Source: Rhizophlyctis rosea (taxonomy: Eukaryota > Chytridiomycota > Chytridiomycetes > Rhizophlyctidales > Rhizophlyctidaceae). Taken from it: 64,000 nt of DNA. This document shows, one piece after another, positions 29,137-41,128 of this stretch. The stretch spans positions 124,001 to 188,000 of the forward strand of contig JADGJC010000023.1 of NCBI GenBank assembly GCA_027596075.1, in the 5' to 3' direction. The position numbers and the translations under genes are program-made. Position 1 is the first letter of the stretch. Each line of letters opens with the position of its first letter. Under the pieces are notes generated by a model. It did not search any database, was not told where the DNA came from, and was given only the letters and a program-made list of their open reading frames with translations.

Positions 29137-30618
29137 ATGTCGTCTGCACCCTCCCCGGCAAACTTCCTCTCAGACACATACCGCAAATACAAAGTTGACA
29201 CAAACATCGTCGTCCAATGGCTGGCGAGTACAGCAACAGGTCTCGGCTACAATTTCTCTGTGCGCACAAAGAAAGGCAAAAGCACAAAGCGCACGAAACA
29301 AGCCAGTCAACCGTCAAAGTCCACCCATCCCCCAAGACCTCCCGCACGATATCAGAACTTTGGCGTCGACACCTTCGTCGAGCTCGCCGAGTTCCTTTCA
29401 CAACGGGCAAAGTCGGTCACCGTGCCGGGCGCGATGGTGAAACGCATTCATCGGGCCGATGCAGAGAGGAAGAGATGTGCAAAGTGGTTTCATCAACGGG
29501 AGGGTAGGACGGCTGTGGAAATAGAGAGTGATGCAAAGCATTGGCACTTCATCGAGGTTTTGGAGGAGGTCGTGGGGATTTTGGAACCGCTTGCTAAGGA
29601 GAAGAAAGTTGCTTTGGGAAAGTTGAGGGAGTTGCAGGCTGAGCAGTGTGAAATGATGGGGAGTGAAAGGTCATCGGCATACCGTTACGAGCTGTTGGAG
29701 GAGGAGGGCGACGGCGTTGATGGGACGGATACAGAGGACGATTGGGTGAATCCAACTGTCAATGCAGTATCCACGCCATCATCCACTGCAGCCAAACCCC
29801 TGACCTCCGAATTGAAGACTGACGATACCATGTTCACCCTGTTTTGTTACTTCCAAGACCTCCGCTCCATCCGTTCCTTCATCTTGGACATATGGTCAGA
29901 CTACAAGCTCAACAAAACCAACCTCATGACCGTGTCCGCCACCACCAACACCGCCTTGGATTTTATCCGTACCCTTTCCAAACAGGTGGAGTCGCTCCTT
30001 CCAAAATGGGAGAGTGACTGGCGGCAACTTGACAGCGCTTTCTGTCCTCCTTATCAGCCCTTTCGTGGGACGGGTATGGAGCAAGCAGGAGAAGATGACT
30101 ATGTCACACCCTTCAGCAATTCCTCCTTTCTGCACACCCTCTCCATTCTGGAGGGATTTTGTTCTCGGTTGCAACAAAAGCGAGTGCCGGGAGCGCCATC
30201 TTGTCCTCTCGTTCTGAGAAATAGGGCATCAATGTCGTTTGCAGAACATCTGGAAGTGGATAAGGCCCTGTTGTTGCAAGTCCTGTCGGATATCACGTTG
30301 CATATCGCTATCAGCGACAAAAGGGAATTCAAGGATCATTTCCTGCTTGACGAGCTTAGCAAAGAGCTCGCGATCTTGTGCCGTACCAAAATGGTCTCCT
30401 TCCTCGCCGTTTACGCCTCCTACATCTTCCTCGACATCCACCACTTTCTCGGCAACAGTGCCAGCCATGGTTTCACCGAGCTGGAGTCCGAATGTCATCT
30501 CATCATAGACAGCACCAAGGAGCGTCCCGGCGCAGATACCCGCAACCCTACTATCAAGCCCACCGAACGTGAAAAGAATTTTCGCATGCTTGAGGCCCAA
30601 ATGCGGGCCATCGCATGA
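29137..30618 (+). CDS. DUF6604-domain protein, N-terminal half (open frame ends at TGA)
   Basis: Residues 10-40 (NFLSDTYRKYKVDTNIVVQWL) match the start of the fungal DUF6604 family, large proteins of unknown function. A basic Lys/Thr linker follows, then GVDTFVELAEFLSQ, a helical stretch with HWHFIEVLEEV, an acidic linker and the conserved FCYFQDLRSIRSFILDIW. The frame is open for 493 residues and stops at TGA 30616-30618. The same frame continues past the stop for 113 codons with the rest of the family sequence (see next entry), so this looks like a full-length gene cut by a nonsense codon rather than a short protein. No intron can remove the stop. The best relative is the inverted copy at 32098-34679. 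Confidence 0.75.
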   Translation: MSSAPSPANFLSDTYRKYKVDTNIVVQWLASTATGLGYNFSVRTKKGKSTKRTKQASQPSKSTHPPRPPARYQNFGVDTFVELAEFLSQRAKSVTVPGAMVKRIHRADAERKRCAKWFHQREGRTAVEIESDAKHWHFIEVLEEVVGILEPLAKEKKVALGKLRELQAEQCEMMGSERSSAYRYELLEEEGDGVDGTDTEDDWVNPTVNAVSTPSSTAAKPLTSELKTDDTMFTLFCYFQDLRSIRSFILDIWSDYKLNKTNLMTVSATTNTALDFIRTLSKQVESLLPKWESDWRQLDSAFCPPYQPFRGTGMEQAGEDDYVTPFSNSSFLHTLSILEGFCSRLQQKRVPGAPSCPLVLRNRASMSFAEHLEVDKALLLQVLSDITLHIAISDKREFKDHFLLDELSKELAILCRTKMVSFLAVYASYIFLDIHHFLGNSASHGFTELESECHLIIDSTKERPGADTRNPTIKPTEREKNFRMLEAQMRAIA

Positions 30619-31633
30619 ACGGATCATCTGGCAATGTTGCGGAAACTCAAGGGCGTTATCGAGGTGGAACCCTTCCGATTCCTCAAGCGACACCCACTTC
30701 TGTGCGGTGTACTCCACATCCGATGTAGCGCCAATTGGATTGGGTTGCAATCTGCAAACATGTCACTCTCCATAGCCTTAGTCAGGCATCTCTACCAGGC
30801 GGCAATCAACGCCGGAAAGCTAGAGGAGGGATGTTGGAAGGATATGGAGTGGATCATGACGGCGTGGGGACGGGAACAGATGTTTGGGGGACATACTCCA
30901 ACCAAAGCAGATGAGTCTAACGAGTTTCTCGTTGATGGTCGGTGCATGCGCTGTTGGCTTTACACATCCGGATAAGATGCGCAAACGTCTTGGGGTTAAC
31001 GCGGGAGTACGCCTCTGTGGGAAGGGACCGAAGGATATGAAGGAGGCGTCACCTGTGGCGGGACTTTTTCACGAACGGTATACTTTTGCTGGGAAGTATA
31101 TGAGAGCACCCCTCACTGAAAGAGATGTAGAGGTCTTATTGGGACAGATGGCGAAGGAGGGATCCGGTTCAACTGCACCAAAGCTCACTTCGTCGCCTAA
31201 ATCTGCGAATGCGCTCCACAAGCAGTGGTTGCGAACCCATCAACTTACCCCCATCGAAGTTCTTACCACCCTTCATACCGCCCTCCAACTCGAGATGGAG
31301 ACCATATGCTTCGACTACATCTCCATGCATGCACGCTGTTGGGACCTCCTCTGCAACATCCGCTGTGTCGTGCAAGATGCGCTCAACGAAGAGACTGGAG
31401 AAGATTTTGGGAAGTGGGATGATGAGCATACGATGGATTGGCTGGTGGCGGAGGTGCTGCTTTGTAATTTTGAGGAATGGCAGATGGAGCAGATATTGAG
31501 GACTGTGGAGATTGGAGGGAGGATGAAAAGTGTCGTTATGACGTTATCGAATGATGTGATAAGGGAGCTTGTGAAGAGGGAGGGCGAATGGGAATGGTCT
31601 AAATTGCAGTTTTATCAACCTACCTGTATGTAA
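30619..31633 (+). pseudogene. DUF6604 gene, C-terminal half after in-frame TGA, with a frame change
   Basis: After the TGA the same frame reads on: FRFLKRHPLLCG, IALVRHLYQAAINAG, CWKDMEWIMTAWGREQMF, each matched by the paralogue (MKCHPLLC, ILYMGHLYQAGLNAG, WKDMEWVMDVHGRDKMF). Near 30,920-30,930 the homologous sequence moves to another frame (LMVGACAVG in place of the paralogue's LMMGGSPMHS) and continues to the stop at 31633. A 47-nt intron GTTGAT...AAG could bridge the frames but would delete conserved residues, so a small indel is more likely. This half either belongs to a decayed gene or depends on readthrough plus correction of a sequence error. Confidence 0.65.
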
Positions 31634-32097
31634 GCGTGCGCTATCTGTATGTGTTCATTTTTCCTTGATTGTAGTAGTCGTATGCCTGTAGCTTACATCA
31701 ACTTTATGTATAAGTATATACACGTCGCGTGAACAGCAGCACAGAAAACGGCCATCAACCTCATCTACAAACGAGAAAATAGGCTCCAACACCCTACTGA
31801 TGTGTCGAGCATGGGTCAAGACAGGCGGGACAGTCGAAGACACCTAACCAATAAAACTGAACATTGCCGATAGAGTTTGAGCTTTCATCCCGCTCAGGAT
31901 GGGTAGAGGCAGAATCTTCACTCTGGTGCGCAAACTGCCGTTAAGGCCCCGCCGCTCACGTAGATAGATTGCAATGGGTTATTCCAAGGTCGAAATCTGT
32001 AATATTCTGTCCAACATTTACACCCCCCCATGTGAATGACTGCTGACAGAACGCATTTCTCATTTTCAAAAGACAAACTTTAAAGATTCCTCAGTCT
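31634..32097. other. Short spacer between convergent DUF6604 copies
   Basis: About 460 bp separate the two 3' ends. AT-rich stretches (tatgtataagtatata near 31700) may serve as polyadenylation signals. No gene seen. Confidence 0.5.
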
Positions 32098-34679
32098 CTA
32101 AGCCCCCACCTTCCCGCACTCAACTCCACCCTCCCTCTCCACAAACTTTTCCAAAACCTCACAAGCCCTCAACAACGCTAAACTCTGCACCCCTTCCTCC
32201 CCATAAGTCTTCACCAAGCCCGCCCGTTCAGCGGCCTTTAGACTCCTCTCCCCCATCATGAGTATCCTGCCGACAACGGAAAATAAGTATGTCTCGCTAT
32301 TACGTAGGAGGTACTTCTCCCCAAAGGTGTTGATCAACATCTCGCGCAGGTCGGAATTTGTATTGATGGAATGGAGAACCCCCCAGCACCGCGTATGAAA
32401 AGATATGTAGTCGAATCGGATTTTGGGCATCTCGTTGTGAAGGGATGTACGGAGTGTCGTGAAGAGTTGGAGTGGGGTAAGCGTATGACCCTTCGCCCAA
32501 TGTTTTTGGAGTGGTGTTGCTCTCCTTCTCCTCACTGTTTCGGGTATCAACACCCCATCAGACACTCCCTCCCTATAAGAACCCTTCGTCCCCAACGCTT
32601 CCAACAACCCTTCCACATCCCCTTCAGTCCACACACGCCTACCACCAGGTCTACAATACCGTTCCCCAAACATAACAACAACAGGACTTGTAGGAGCCAA
32701 CCCCGTCCCCCCGGCAACCGCCAACCCATACCCCTCCCTCCCACTCCCCTTCTTACTCCGCCGCTTCCCACCTTCAGGTACGGAATGCATCGGCGACCCT
32801 CCCATCATCAAATCCCAACACCTATACGACTCCCTCGCATTAGTCGGCACCCGCCCCCGAAACATTTTGTCCCGTCCATGAACATCCATAACCCATTCCA
32901 TGTCTTTCCAAGACGCAAACTCAAACAATCCAGCATTCAAACCAGCCTGGTATAAATGGCCCATATAAAGAATCGTCCCCCACGCCGACGCCATACACAA
33001 CCCAATCTCGTTCGCACACAACCGGAAATGAAACTCCATCATCCTACAAAGAAGCGGGTGACATTTCATAAACGTGGACCAATCTATATCTTCCTTCCTC
33101 TCAGATTCTGATCCGAAATTTCAGTCATCGCTCCCGGTGAAAATCGTGCCGTGGGTGATGAAGGCGTCTATCCGTTCTTGGAGGAACGAGACCACGTCGT
33201 CGTTGTCTGCAGGCCAGATGTCTGGGTGCGCTGTGATATTTGCAGCGTTGCAGGCGGTGATGCTTTATGTTATGTTGTTGCAGGTGGATATCGCATTTTG
33301 GTGCGCTTGCGATACAGCGCGGAGGATGTGATGGATGTCGAGGAAGATCTGCGCTGCGTAGACGGCGAGGAGACTAATATGTTTTGTCACGCACATTGCG
33401 CCAAACTCTTTTGTTAGTTCGTCGTAGAGGAAGCGGGCTTCGAAGTTGAGTCCTAGGGCTCGGAAATTTGGTAGGAGTGAGGAGAGGAGTGCTCCGTCTT
33501 GCAGTTGCTCTTTTGGTGTGAGGGAGTTTCTTTCTACGCTTGGGTCATAGACACCAGCGAGGTCTGTACGTTGGGGTGGTAGAACCCCAGCTGTGTTACT
33601 TTTGCAGAAGCTGTTGAGGATGTCGAAGGTATGGTAGAAAGCGAAATCGCTGAAAGGTGCTACTTCAGGAAGGTATAAGTTATTGGTATTGATGGGCTTC
33701 ACCTCCTCCCCACGAGATGTCCAATAATGCACAAGCATCATATTCGCAACAGGTTCGTATCTATTGTCCTCCAGGCTGGGAATAAGGGAAATCAACTCTT
33801 GATGCAGGCTACGGACAACCTCGAATGCGGTATTGGTCGTGACTGTGGCAGTTATGAGATCGATTTTGCGGGCGTGGTATTGAGACCAGGTGTCAATTAG
33901 GAAGGAGCGGATGGCGTGGAGGTCTTGGAAGAAGCAGAAGAGGGCGAACCAGTCTTCGTTGCTTTCGGTGTTTTCTAATTTGTATGTTGGGGTTTTGGGT
34001 GGTGTGGTGGTTGATGTAGGAGATGGGGTATCTGGCTCGTCGTTTTCGTCCACTTCTTCATCTTCGAATACGTGGAACTTGTTTTCATTAAAGTACTCGT
34101 CCCCGCTACCCACAGGCTGCTTCGGTGGCTCTCCCCTCACCCCTCCCGCAAGCGGGTTCAAAGTCTCGGCCACCCTTTCCAGAACTTCAATAAAATGCCA
34201 ATGTCCCATATCACTTTCCACCTCAGACGTCGTCTTCCCCTGCTGTCTTCCGAACCAGGTGGCACTTTCTTCCGGCCTATTATGGCACGGTGAATGGCAG
34301 ACAGAATGGTCTTTGGGACTTCTACGGGCTTTGAGCAACTGGACAGATACACTGCGAGCTCAACGAGGGTATTGACACCGAATTGTTGGGGTTGTGGAGG
34401 GGGAGGGTTTGGCTTGTTGAAATTGGAATGTTGAGCTGCTTGTCGTGCTAATTTCCTGGCTTTGCCTTTTAGCCTTGGAAGAGGGGCAGGAGCCGGAGCC
34501 GGCGTTGTGGAGGGTAGTTCAAAACCTAGTGTTGTAGCTGTATTAGCCAACCAATGCACGATGCGTTCTGTGTCGGCTTTATATTTGCGGTATTTATTGG
34601 AGAGCAAGCTTGGTAAGGACGGCGTGGTTGTCGGGCGGTGGAGGAGTTGGAGGTGGCCTCTGGCAGGTGCGAAGAGCAC
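32098..34679 (-). pseudogene. DUF6604-domain paralogue, interrupted
   Basis: An inverted, diverged copy of the gene at 29137-31633. It starts at 34679 with SLLSNKYRKYKADTERIVHWL. Near 34,270 the frame must shift between the AIHRA segment and SATWFGRQQGKTTSEVES, whose counterpart in the other copy is contiguous. The frame then runs through HWHFIEVLERV and FCFFQDLHAIRSFLIDTW. In-frame stops follow: TAA at 33265-33267 and TGA at 33121-33123. Beyond them the same frame continues (MKCHPLLCRMMEFHF onward) to the stop at 32098. Conservation on both sides of each break shows one ancestral protein of about 850 residues. Either it is a pseudogene or several base calls are wrong. Confidence 0.72.
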
Positions 34680-35072
34680 TAAGAATGGTATGCACCTGAA
34701 AGTTAGTTAGGAAATTGGGGCTCGTTATGCTTTGGGACGGAGCTTACCTTGCAATTCACGCTATATGGACACTTACCCTTACGCTTCAACAATTTTGGGG
34801 TGTTGCATTGCCAATAATGGGTTGGCAAAATCATTGAAACTGGAGAGCTTGAAGGCGCAGGTCGGGCGACTCTCAGTCATGAGAAGGGGGCCTGCACAGT
34901 GACCAAGCCGCAAACCCGTGCCACCGCGCGACAATGCCTGGCCCCAAGACCGAACTTCGCAATGTCACGAAGCCGAGCTTGCTGCATTCAGTCGCATTCT
35001 ACAAGGTCATTCGTGCCATCCACTCCTAGAAGAAACTTCGTGGCCGCAAATCACACTGCCAAAACACCCAAA
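34680..35072. other. Divergent promoter region
   Basis: About 390 bp between the start of the minus-strand DUF6604 copy and the aldo/keto reductase. An in-frame upstream ATG at 34899 would add 58 Arg/Ser-rich residues to the reductase, possibly a targeting sequence; I prefer the start at 35073. Confidence 0.5.
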
Positions 35073-36058
35073 ATGCAGTCACCTCGCATCCTCTATGGCA
35101 CAGCATGGAAAAAGGACCGGACAACATCCTTGGTTGTGAAAGCCGTCCTGGCCGGCTTCAGAGGCATTGACACCGCTTGCCAACCCAAACACTATGGTGA
35201 ATTCCGCGCTTCAATTTGGCAAAAGTCGAACCCCGGACGTTTGAATTTCTGAATGTGATGCCCGTCATATCAGAGGAACCCCTTGTCGGTGAAGCAGTAC
35301 AAATTCTCTCACAACAGCATAATATCCCCCGGTCCAGTCTCTTCCTCCAAACCAAGTAAACACAATAACACTATGAGACTTCATTATTCCACTTAGTCCA
35401 ATTTGATAAATCAACCATTTCCCCTAGATTCACCTCTCTTGACGGCCAAGACCCCACCCGCATCCCCTACGACCCCAAAGCCCCCCTCACAGACCAAGTC
35501 CACCAATCCCTCACCCGCTCTCTCCAAAACCTCAAAACAGACTACATCGACTCCCTAGTCCTTCACTCCCCCATGCGCACCCACACCGACACAATGACCA
35601 TCTGGCGAGTCTTCGAGGAGTTCCATGAAGCGAAGAAAGTCCATCACCTTGGTATATCAAATATCTACAACCCCACCGCCCTTCAGAGAATTTACCAGGA
35701 GGCCAAGGTCAAGCCATCAGTTGTGCAGAACAGGTTTTATGCCGACACTGAGTACGATGTGGAGATTCGGGCTTTCTGTAGGGAGAAGGGGATCAGTTAT
35801 CAGAGTTTTTGGACTTTGACGGGCAATCCGGAGGTGGTTGGTGGGAGTGTTGTTGGGGAGATTGCGAAGAGGAGGAAAGTGACGCCTGCGCAGGTGTTTT
35901 TTAGGTTTGTTATGCAGTTGCGGATTACGCCGCTGTCGGGGACGACAGATGACGGGCATATGAGGGAGGATTTGGCGGTTGCGGAGATGGGGGAGTTGAC
36001 GGTCGAGGAGGTTGAGGGGATTTGTAGGGTGATGGGAATTCCTGGTCCTGGAGCATGA
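35073..36058 (+). CDS. Aldo/keto reductase
   Basis: NAD(P)H-dependent reductase of the AKR (TIM-barrel) superfamily; substrate not predictable. Three exons (35073-35196, 35274-35355, 35428-36058) keep phase and give 278 residues. The catalytic tetrad is complete: Asp in GFRGIDTA, Tyr in KHYEEPLVG, Lys in FLQTKFTS, His in SLVLHSP. The barrel continues through HLGISNIY, VVQNRFY, FCREKGISYQSFWTLTGN and ends in RITPLSGTTDDGHM. The start chosen puts the first strand (RILYGTAW) at residue 5, as usual in the family; an upstream in-frame ATG at 34899 is possible. The gene converges on the DUF962 gene, with 357 bp between the stops. Confidence 0.9.
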
Positions 36059-36415
36059 CGTGCTGCTGAGATGTATCATGAAACAATGGTGGTTTGCAGA
36101 CATTCCATATGGTTCGATCAATTCAAAATTGCTGGATGGGCCTTGAGGGCTGCAGCAGCACGACACAGTGTCATATTGATCATCGGTATCCCTTTTATGC
36201 ACAAAAGGCATCCATACATGCTGTCGATCTGAGGCACAAGACCAACCACGTTGACAGCGAAGGGATCCATTCCATCTCAACGTGCCCATACAACCCCTGA
36301 GTCCCACCACCGGGGTCGTCATGACAGGGCATGGCACAATGGCATGGCACTAACCACAAGAAAATCAATTGATAGTGTCTTGTCTGAGCCCTCACCACAC
36401 ACAAAAACAACGGAT

Positions 36416-36904
36416 TCACCATTTTCGTTGTCCCGTAAGCACCTCATAGAACAGCACCCAATCACCCATCAGCGAGTATACTGGGAACTTGAAGGTTGCC
36501 GGCTTGTTTTTCTCTTCAAAGACGTTGCGGTAAAACGGTCAGAAGTCTATAGAATAAAATGATACACTTACTACACTTGCTCGGACTCACCGAAGAAGAA
36601 GTGACCAACCCATGCGAATCCATACCCAATCAGCGGCACATATGCCAGCTTGGCCCACTCACGTGTTAACAGCACATAAAACAAGATGGCCGTTACGAAG
36701 GTCGTGCCTGGTTGAGCGGTTCAATTGATCGGATTTGGTGGTAGATCCTATCCGTTTCTCATGACAATCGGTTGCACTGACTGACCTGTTATGTGTAGCC
36801 TTCGACACACCGTGCTCACCCAAATAAAATGGGTAGAATGCTTGAAATGATGAGTAAGAGGATTGACGTGGGAGAGGTTTGTCAGTTGGATTGGCGATTG
36901 TCAT
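36416..36904 (-). pseudogene. DUF962 (Mpo1/YGL010w-like) membrane protein with a frameshift in exon 1
   Basis: The family includes yeast Mpo1, an ER dioxygenase in alpha-oxidation of hydroxy fatty acids; short versions also occur in bacteria. Three exons (36904-36786, 36707-36591, 36513-36416). Exon 1 reads SSFQAFYPFYLGEH, then the homology moves to another frame as VCRRLHITG, the expected next motif. Exons 2 and 3 are intact: GTTFVTAILFYVLL, GYGFAWVGHFFF, EKNKPATFKFPVYSLMGDW, then LFYEVLTGQRKW. Phase is correct everywhere except the EH/CRRLH point, where 2, 5 or 8 bases seem to be missing. The missing stretch matches where relatives carry HSN-type residues. Either it is recent damage or an assembly error in an active gene. 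Confidence 0.75.
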
Positions 36905-37664
36905 GGTGCGTTTTTCGTGAATGTTCGGGAATGGGAATATGATGACTGACTGTGTGATACGATAATTGAGCAGTTACATGCAGCCTCCACGTATGCGGCG
37001 AAAAAAGTTCAACAGAAAAACATGAGTAAAAACTGTAAAAGTAGATGAGAAATGAATCGGGATGGGCGCGGTAGGGGTTCTTTCGCCACCACCCGGTTGA
37101 GTCATAGCACCCTGGCTGTCATTACGCAATCATGAGCCGTGGCAGTGCAGGAGGTGGCGGGCTTTGTTGCCTTTTGACACAGTCACGACTCACGCGACCA
37201 GGGTCAATTTCAATGCGGCCCATCATCATGTTTTTGGATCCCTATTTCCAGTTGTTCCCGCCGCTTACCCAATCCAGGACCTCCCTGGTCATGGTCACTT
37301 TGTTTATGTGGCACAGCCCGCAGATCATCACTGGGCACAGGAAGCACGCCAAATGAGCGTGATGGCAAGGGGCCAAGTTTCAATCCACAAACAACAAACG
37401 GGGCTGGCATGGCAGGACGGACACACTCACCGCAACTTTCTCACCAGGGTTCTCTCCCACCACGAACAGTATAAATAGAACGCACAGAAACGGTGGGGTA
37501 GCGGGAGACAACAACGGAAAGCCCTTGTTTTTCATATCGATTAGACTACTCCTTTATCCACACCCGTTGATACCAGCCAAACCTGGAGGGCCGACATCTT
37601 AAAACGATCTCGTCTCGTCGATAGCGCGCACTTTCCCATACACCCCAAACCCCAAACCACAACC

Positions 37665-38244
37665 ATGCAAGGTGTTGCCCAGTACCATTACGACCCTGAC
37701 GTCGAGAACCCCGATAAGTTGGACGTGCCGCCCGCGGAGGTGGAGGTCTTGCATCTGTAAGTATTTGTGCTGCGCAATGCTGCGTGTTGCCGCACGGCTT
37801 GTGTCCAGCGTGGCGATGGCTTGAAGCAGGGAAAATGCACTAAACATTGACTTTCCTCCCTATCTCAACAGGACAAACGACCCCATAGCCGCCGCAAAAC
37901 TCACAACAACAATGAACCTCGGCTCCCACATCCCCATCCCCATCCCCGAACGCGAACTCGACCCCCCACCTCCCGCGCCCGCACCTTACGCAACCCCCAA
38001 CCTCGCGAACGCAATGTCCCCGCACGCAACCTTCCCAGACGAAGACGAATGCTCCCCGCAAGCCACGGAAGAGTACTACCAAAATCACCTGAACGGAAAT
38101 GGGAACGGCGAGAAGAAGCATACGACGGGTGGGGTCGAACCCATACCGCAGGGCGGGGAAGTTGGGGAACCTCATCCTGGTGGACTGGCCATTATGGATG
38201 ATGGGGAGAGTGAGGGGTGGCCGGCGGGGAGGAGTAAGATGTAG
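37665..38244 (+). CDS. Small Pro-rich protein of unknown function
   Basis: Two exons (37665-37756, 37872-38244; GTAAGT...CAACAG) keep phase and give 154 residues. The N-terminal 30 residues (QYHYDPDVENPDKLDVPP) are acidic; a Pro-rich run (IPIPIPERELDPPPPAPAP) and an Asn/Gly-rich stretch follow, ending in a mixed-charge tail. There is no membrane segment and no domain I recognise. Good splice sites, a pyrimidine-rich leader and high-GC third positions in the second exon support it as a gene. It diverges from the DUF962 gene with about 760 bp between starts. Confidence 0.6.
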
Positions 38245-41128
38245 TATGTAGTATATATGTTAGTGATGTCGATATGTGGTTTTTTCCGTATCGGCAGGAA
38301 CGACGATACCTTGTAAATATAGCACATGCGGAAATTGAGGATTTATCAGATTCTTTTCTCGCCGTAGATAGATCTCACAACCTATATTGCTTCCAGCCCA
38401 GGACGACGTGGTGGTTCTTCCTCTTTGCCGTAACGATCAAGCATCCATGATGGTCTATGCAACGTGCGACAACGACAATCAATGCGCTTCTGAAGTCGTA
38501 CCGAACATGAGAACGCTTTCAATTTGGTCACATCATTGGAGGCATCGGCGGCATGAGCTTTGAGATCTCGGTGGAACATTTGCGCAAGCCCCATAACATT
38601 CGTCAAGCCTCTCCCACTGTTTCCCGTCTGGTGCCGGCGCTTCGACCCGTTCTGCAGATGACATGAGGATTCAGCTTGGAATGCGACAATCAGTGCTCAT
38701 ACTTCCCTGAGGATGACATTTGTGCACTTGATAAGATATCAAATTCGCGGCTTCCGTTTTCAGCTCTATTGCATCCTGACTTGGCTCATTTCGTCTCCTC
38801 CCGGACCGGTTTCTTTGTTGGCATCGCAGTACTGCTCGATTTATCACACAACCATCAATAATTCAAGACAACTCTTGCATCTCCTCTATCATTGATTTCA
38901 TTATATGGATGCCCGGCGGACGTCAAGACTCAAAATGAGAAATCTGGGGATCGCAAACTGATTGGGAGTGGTGCATGGAAGGGGATTGTATTGCAATGTC
39001 ATTCAAAGGTCTAATGATTGTGCAAAGTCCGAACGCAGCGAGTTGGATGGTCCCCCCCCCCCCTCACACACCAGTATGTTGAATACATTTGTGTTTGCTA
39101 CGATGTGGCCTTGAGGCTTTCGGGCAATTCATGAGACGGGGAGGTTGTTTAACGTTGATATATCATGTCTTGTAAATCAAGACAAGAACCGCTATGGTTG
39201 CAATTCCGTATGCAAATGGCGACGTCTCATATTTCTTCCACTGCATGTTTTTCCTTTTTCTCCTGATTGCTTCGCCACGTTGTTCAGTTCTGCCGGGGGT
39301 TTTATATTTGATGGCTTCAAATCAAAAAAAAGATATGTGAGCTCACCATCATATGATAGGATGCAAAACTGTGGCAATCGGTGAGTCCTCTTGCACTGAC
39401 CGGAGCTCAGGCGTTCCAAGATTCCCATCACTTCGGTCAGGGCAGAATTGTTTTTTGTGCTTGGATTTTTGTTCAAACTTGGTCAATTGACTCTATGACT
39501 TGGTTTCGCATTATGATAATAGTTATGATCAGAACCTCAACTGGCTGGACTGGGGCACAGGAGAGACTCGAGCGGAGATGTATGATGTCAACTTCCAATG
39601 CTCCAACTTACAATATCGTGCTCCCGCAGTCCGGTTTCCGTTTTTGGCTACGTCGAATAATGGCTCCGAAACAGTTGAAAATGTGTTCATCCAAAACAAG
39701 TCAACCACGAATCATCATTTGCTACCAGCATTGGAAAAAGAAAACGCTCTACGAAGGAAAAATGTCCACTTTTGAAACTTGGCCAGGCATGTACTTTGTT
39801 TTTGACCGCAGGAGCAAAACCGAGCAAATGACTTCGTCTCGTTTTGTTGACGGGAGCTGCCAACCCCATCAATGCATCATCCGGCTTTTCGCCTTGGAGT
39901 CACCGATGAGGGGGAAAAAAAAAAGAACCAGAACGGCGCAAATGACAATGAGATGGTATGCGGACATTAGATGAAACGTAGTACACTTAGTACGCGGACT
40001 CCTTCCAAGATCCAGATCGATGTGACGAATGCTGACCATAGTGGCCTATTGATGTCAGTCCCCCTTCTGCAGTCAAGCCTCAGAAATGTGATGTAAAAAA
40101 CATCATCACTTTCCATGCCACCAAAAAAACCCATATTCCATCACCAAGATAAAAGCTCCTAGGCCCATCCCATCCAGGTCATTGGGACTTAAATCTCAAT
40201 GTTTTTTTGTGCATTTGAGTTTGAGGAAGGGGTATTTCCCTTCAATATTTTCAACGCATCTAAGCATCGCATGTAGTACTAGATACCTTTCCCGATCCAT
40301 GCGGATTACGGTCAATGAAGTTCCTTCAACAGTCTGTTCAATACTTTTTGTGTTTATGAGCCGAGGCGTGGGTGGTACTTTCTTCAACGCATCCGGGTAT
40401 ACTCATGAAGACTACCTAATCTGCGCGGCGCAGGCAGTATGACTTAAACTTCCTAAAGTAAACCTCCTCAAACCTGCCAGGAAAACTCGAAAAAATGAGT
40501 TGACGGCGAGAGGTGAACGGGGCAATCAAACGTACACCACCGGCTCACTGATGCGGTACAGTTGCGTAAGAAAGATAAGCTATTATGCCTGTGACGTCGT
40601 GCCCGAATACGGCTCCATCCTGCTGAGATTCGATGTTGATGACTTCGATGTGCTCGTGGTGTTGTTTGACTGAGGATTGAGGATGGATACCATGTTGGAA
40701 GAATGGGAAGAACAGATACATGCAATGACGAAAACTATGTTCGCCGATTGTCACGATATGTCAACAATAAGTTCTCGGGTGCAAAGTGTGATTATTTTTT
40801 GGGGTTGTATTGAAAAGTGCGTTCAGTGTAGGAACGATCTCATTCGACAGGTGGGGGGCGTGGCTTGGAACAGTCTTACCTAATCAAAGTAAACAAACCC
40901 TGAATTCACACGCGCTTGGAAGGATTCGAAAGTGTCTTCGGGCCAAAAAATCTGGCGGCGGTGTGACTGCACCATCTATTGAGTGGTAGCACCGAAAATT
41001 GGCACGGTTGTAGAAAAGCGCCCCCCACCAGAAACCCTCCTGCAGGAGAGAAAAGTGACGAATAAATCCCCTGGGACATCTCCGTTCCCCTCCGTCTCTT
41101 CGGACCCTATCATACCCCGAAAGCGCCG
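38245..41128. other. Long intergenic region
   Basis: No gene that I can support over 2.9 kb. A 12-base C run lies near 39053 and several A runs occur near 39,325, 39,910 and 40,125. An open segment at 39500-39775 (+) has protein-like composition (YDVNFQCSNLQYRAPAV) but no start, family or splice partner; it may be a relic. Confidence 0.5.

Noticed and set aside
30616..30618. TGA read as selenocysteine in DUF6604
   Set aside because: Not a redox protein, no SECIS-like hairpin noticed, and other stops and frameshifts in the same genes argue for decay.
39381..39974. 197-codon frame in the long intergenic region
   Set aside because: It starts at GTG, is rich in Met/Arg/Trp without domain pattern, and overlaps another frame of equal quality.
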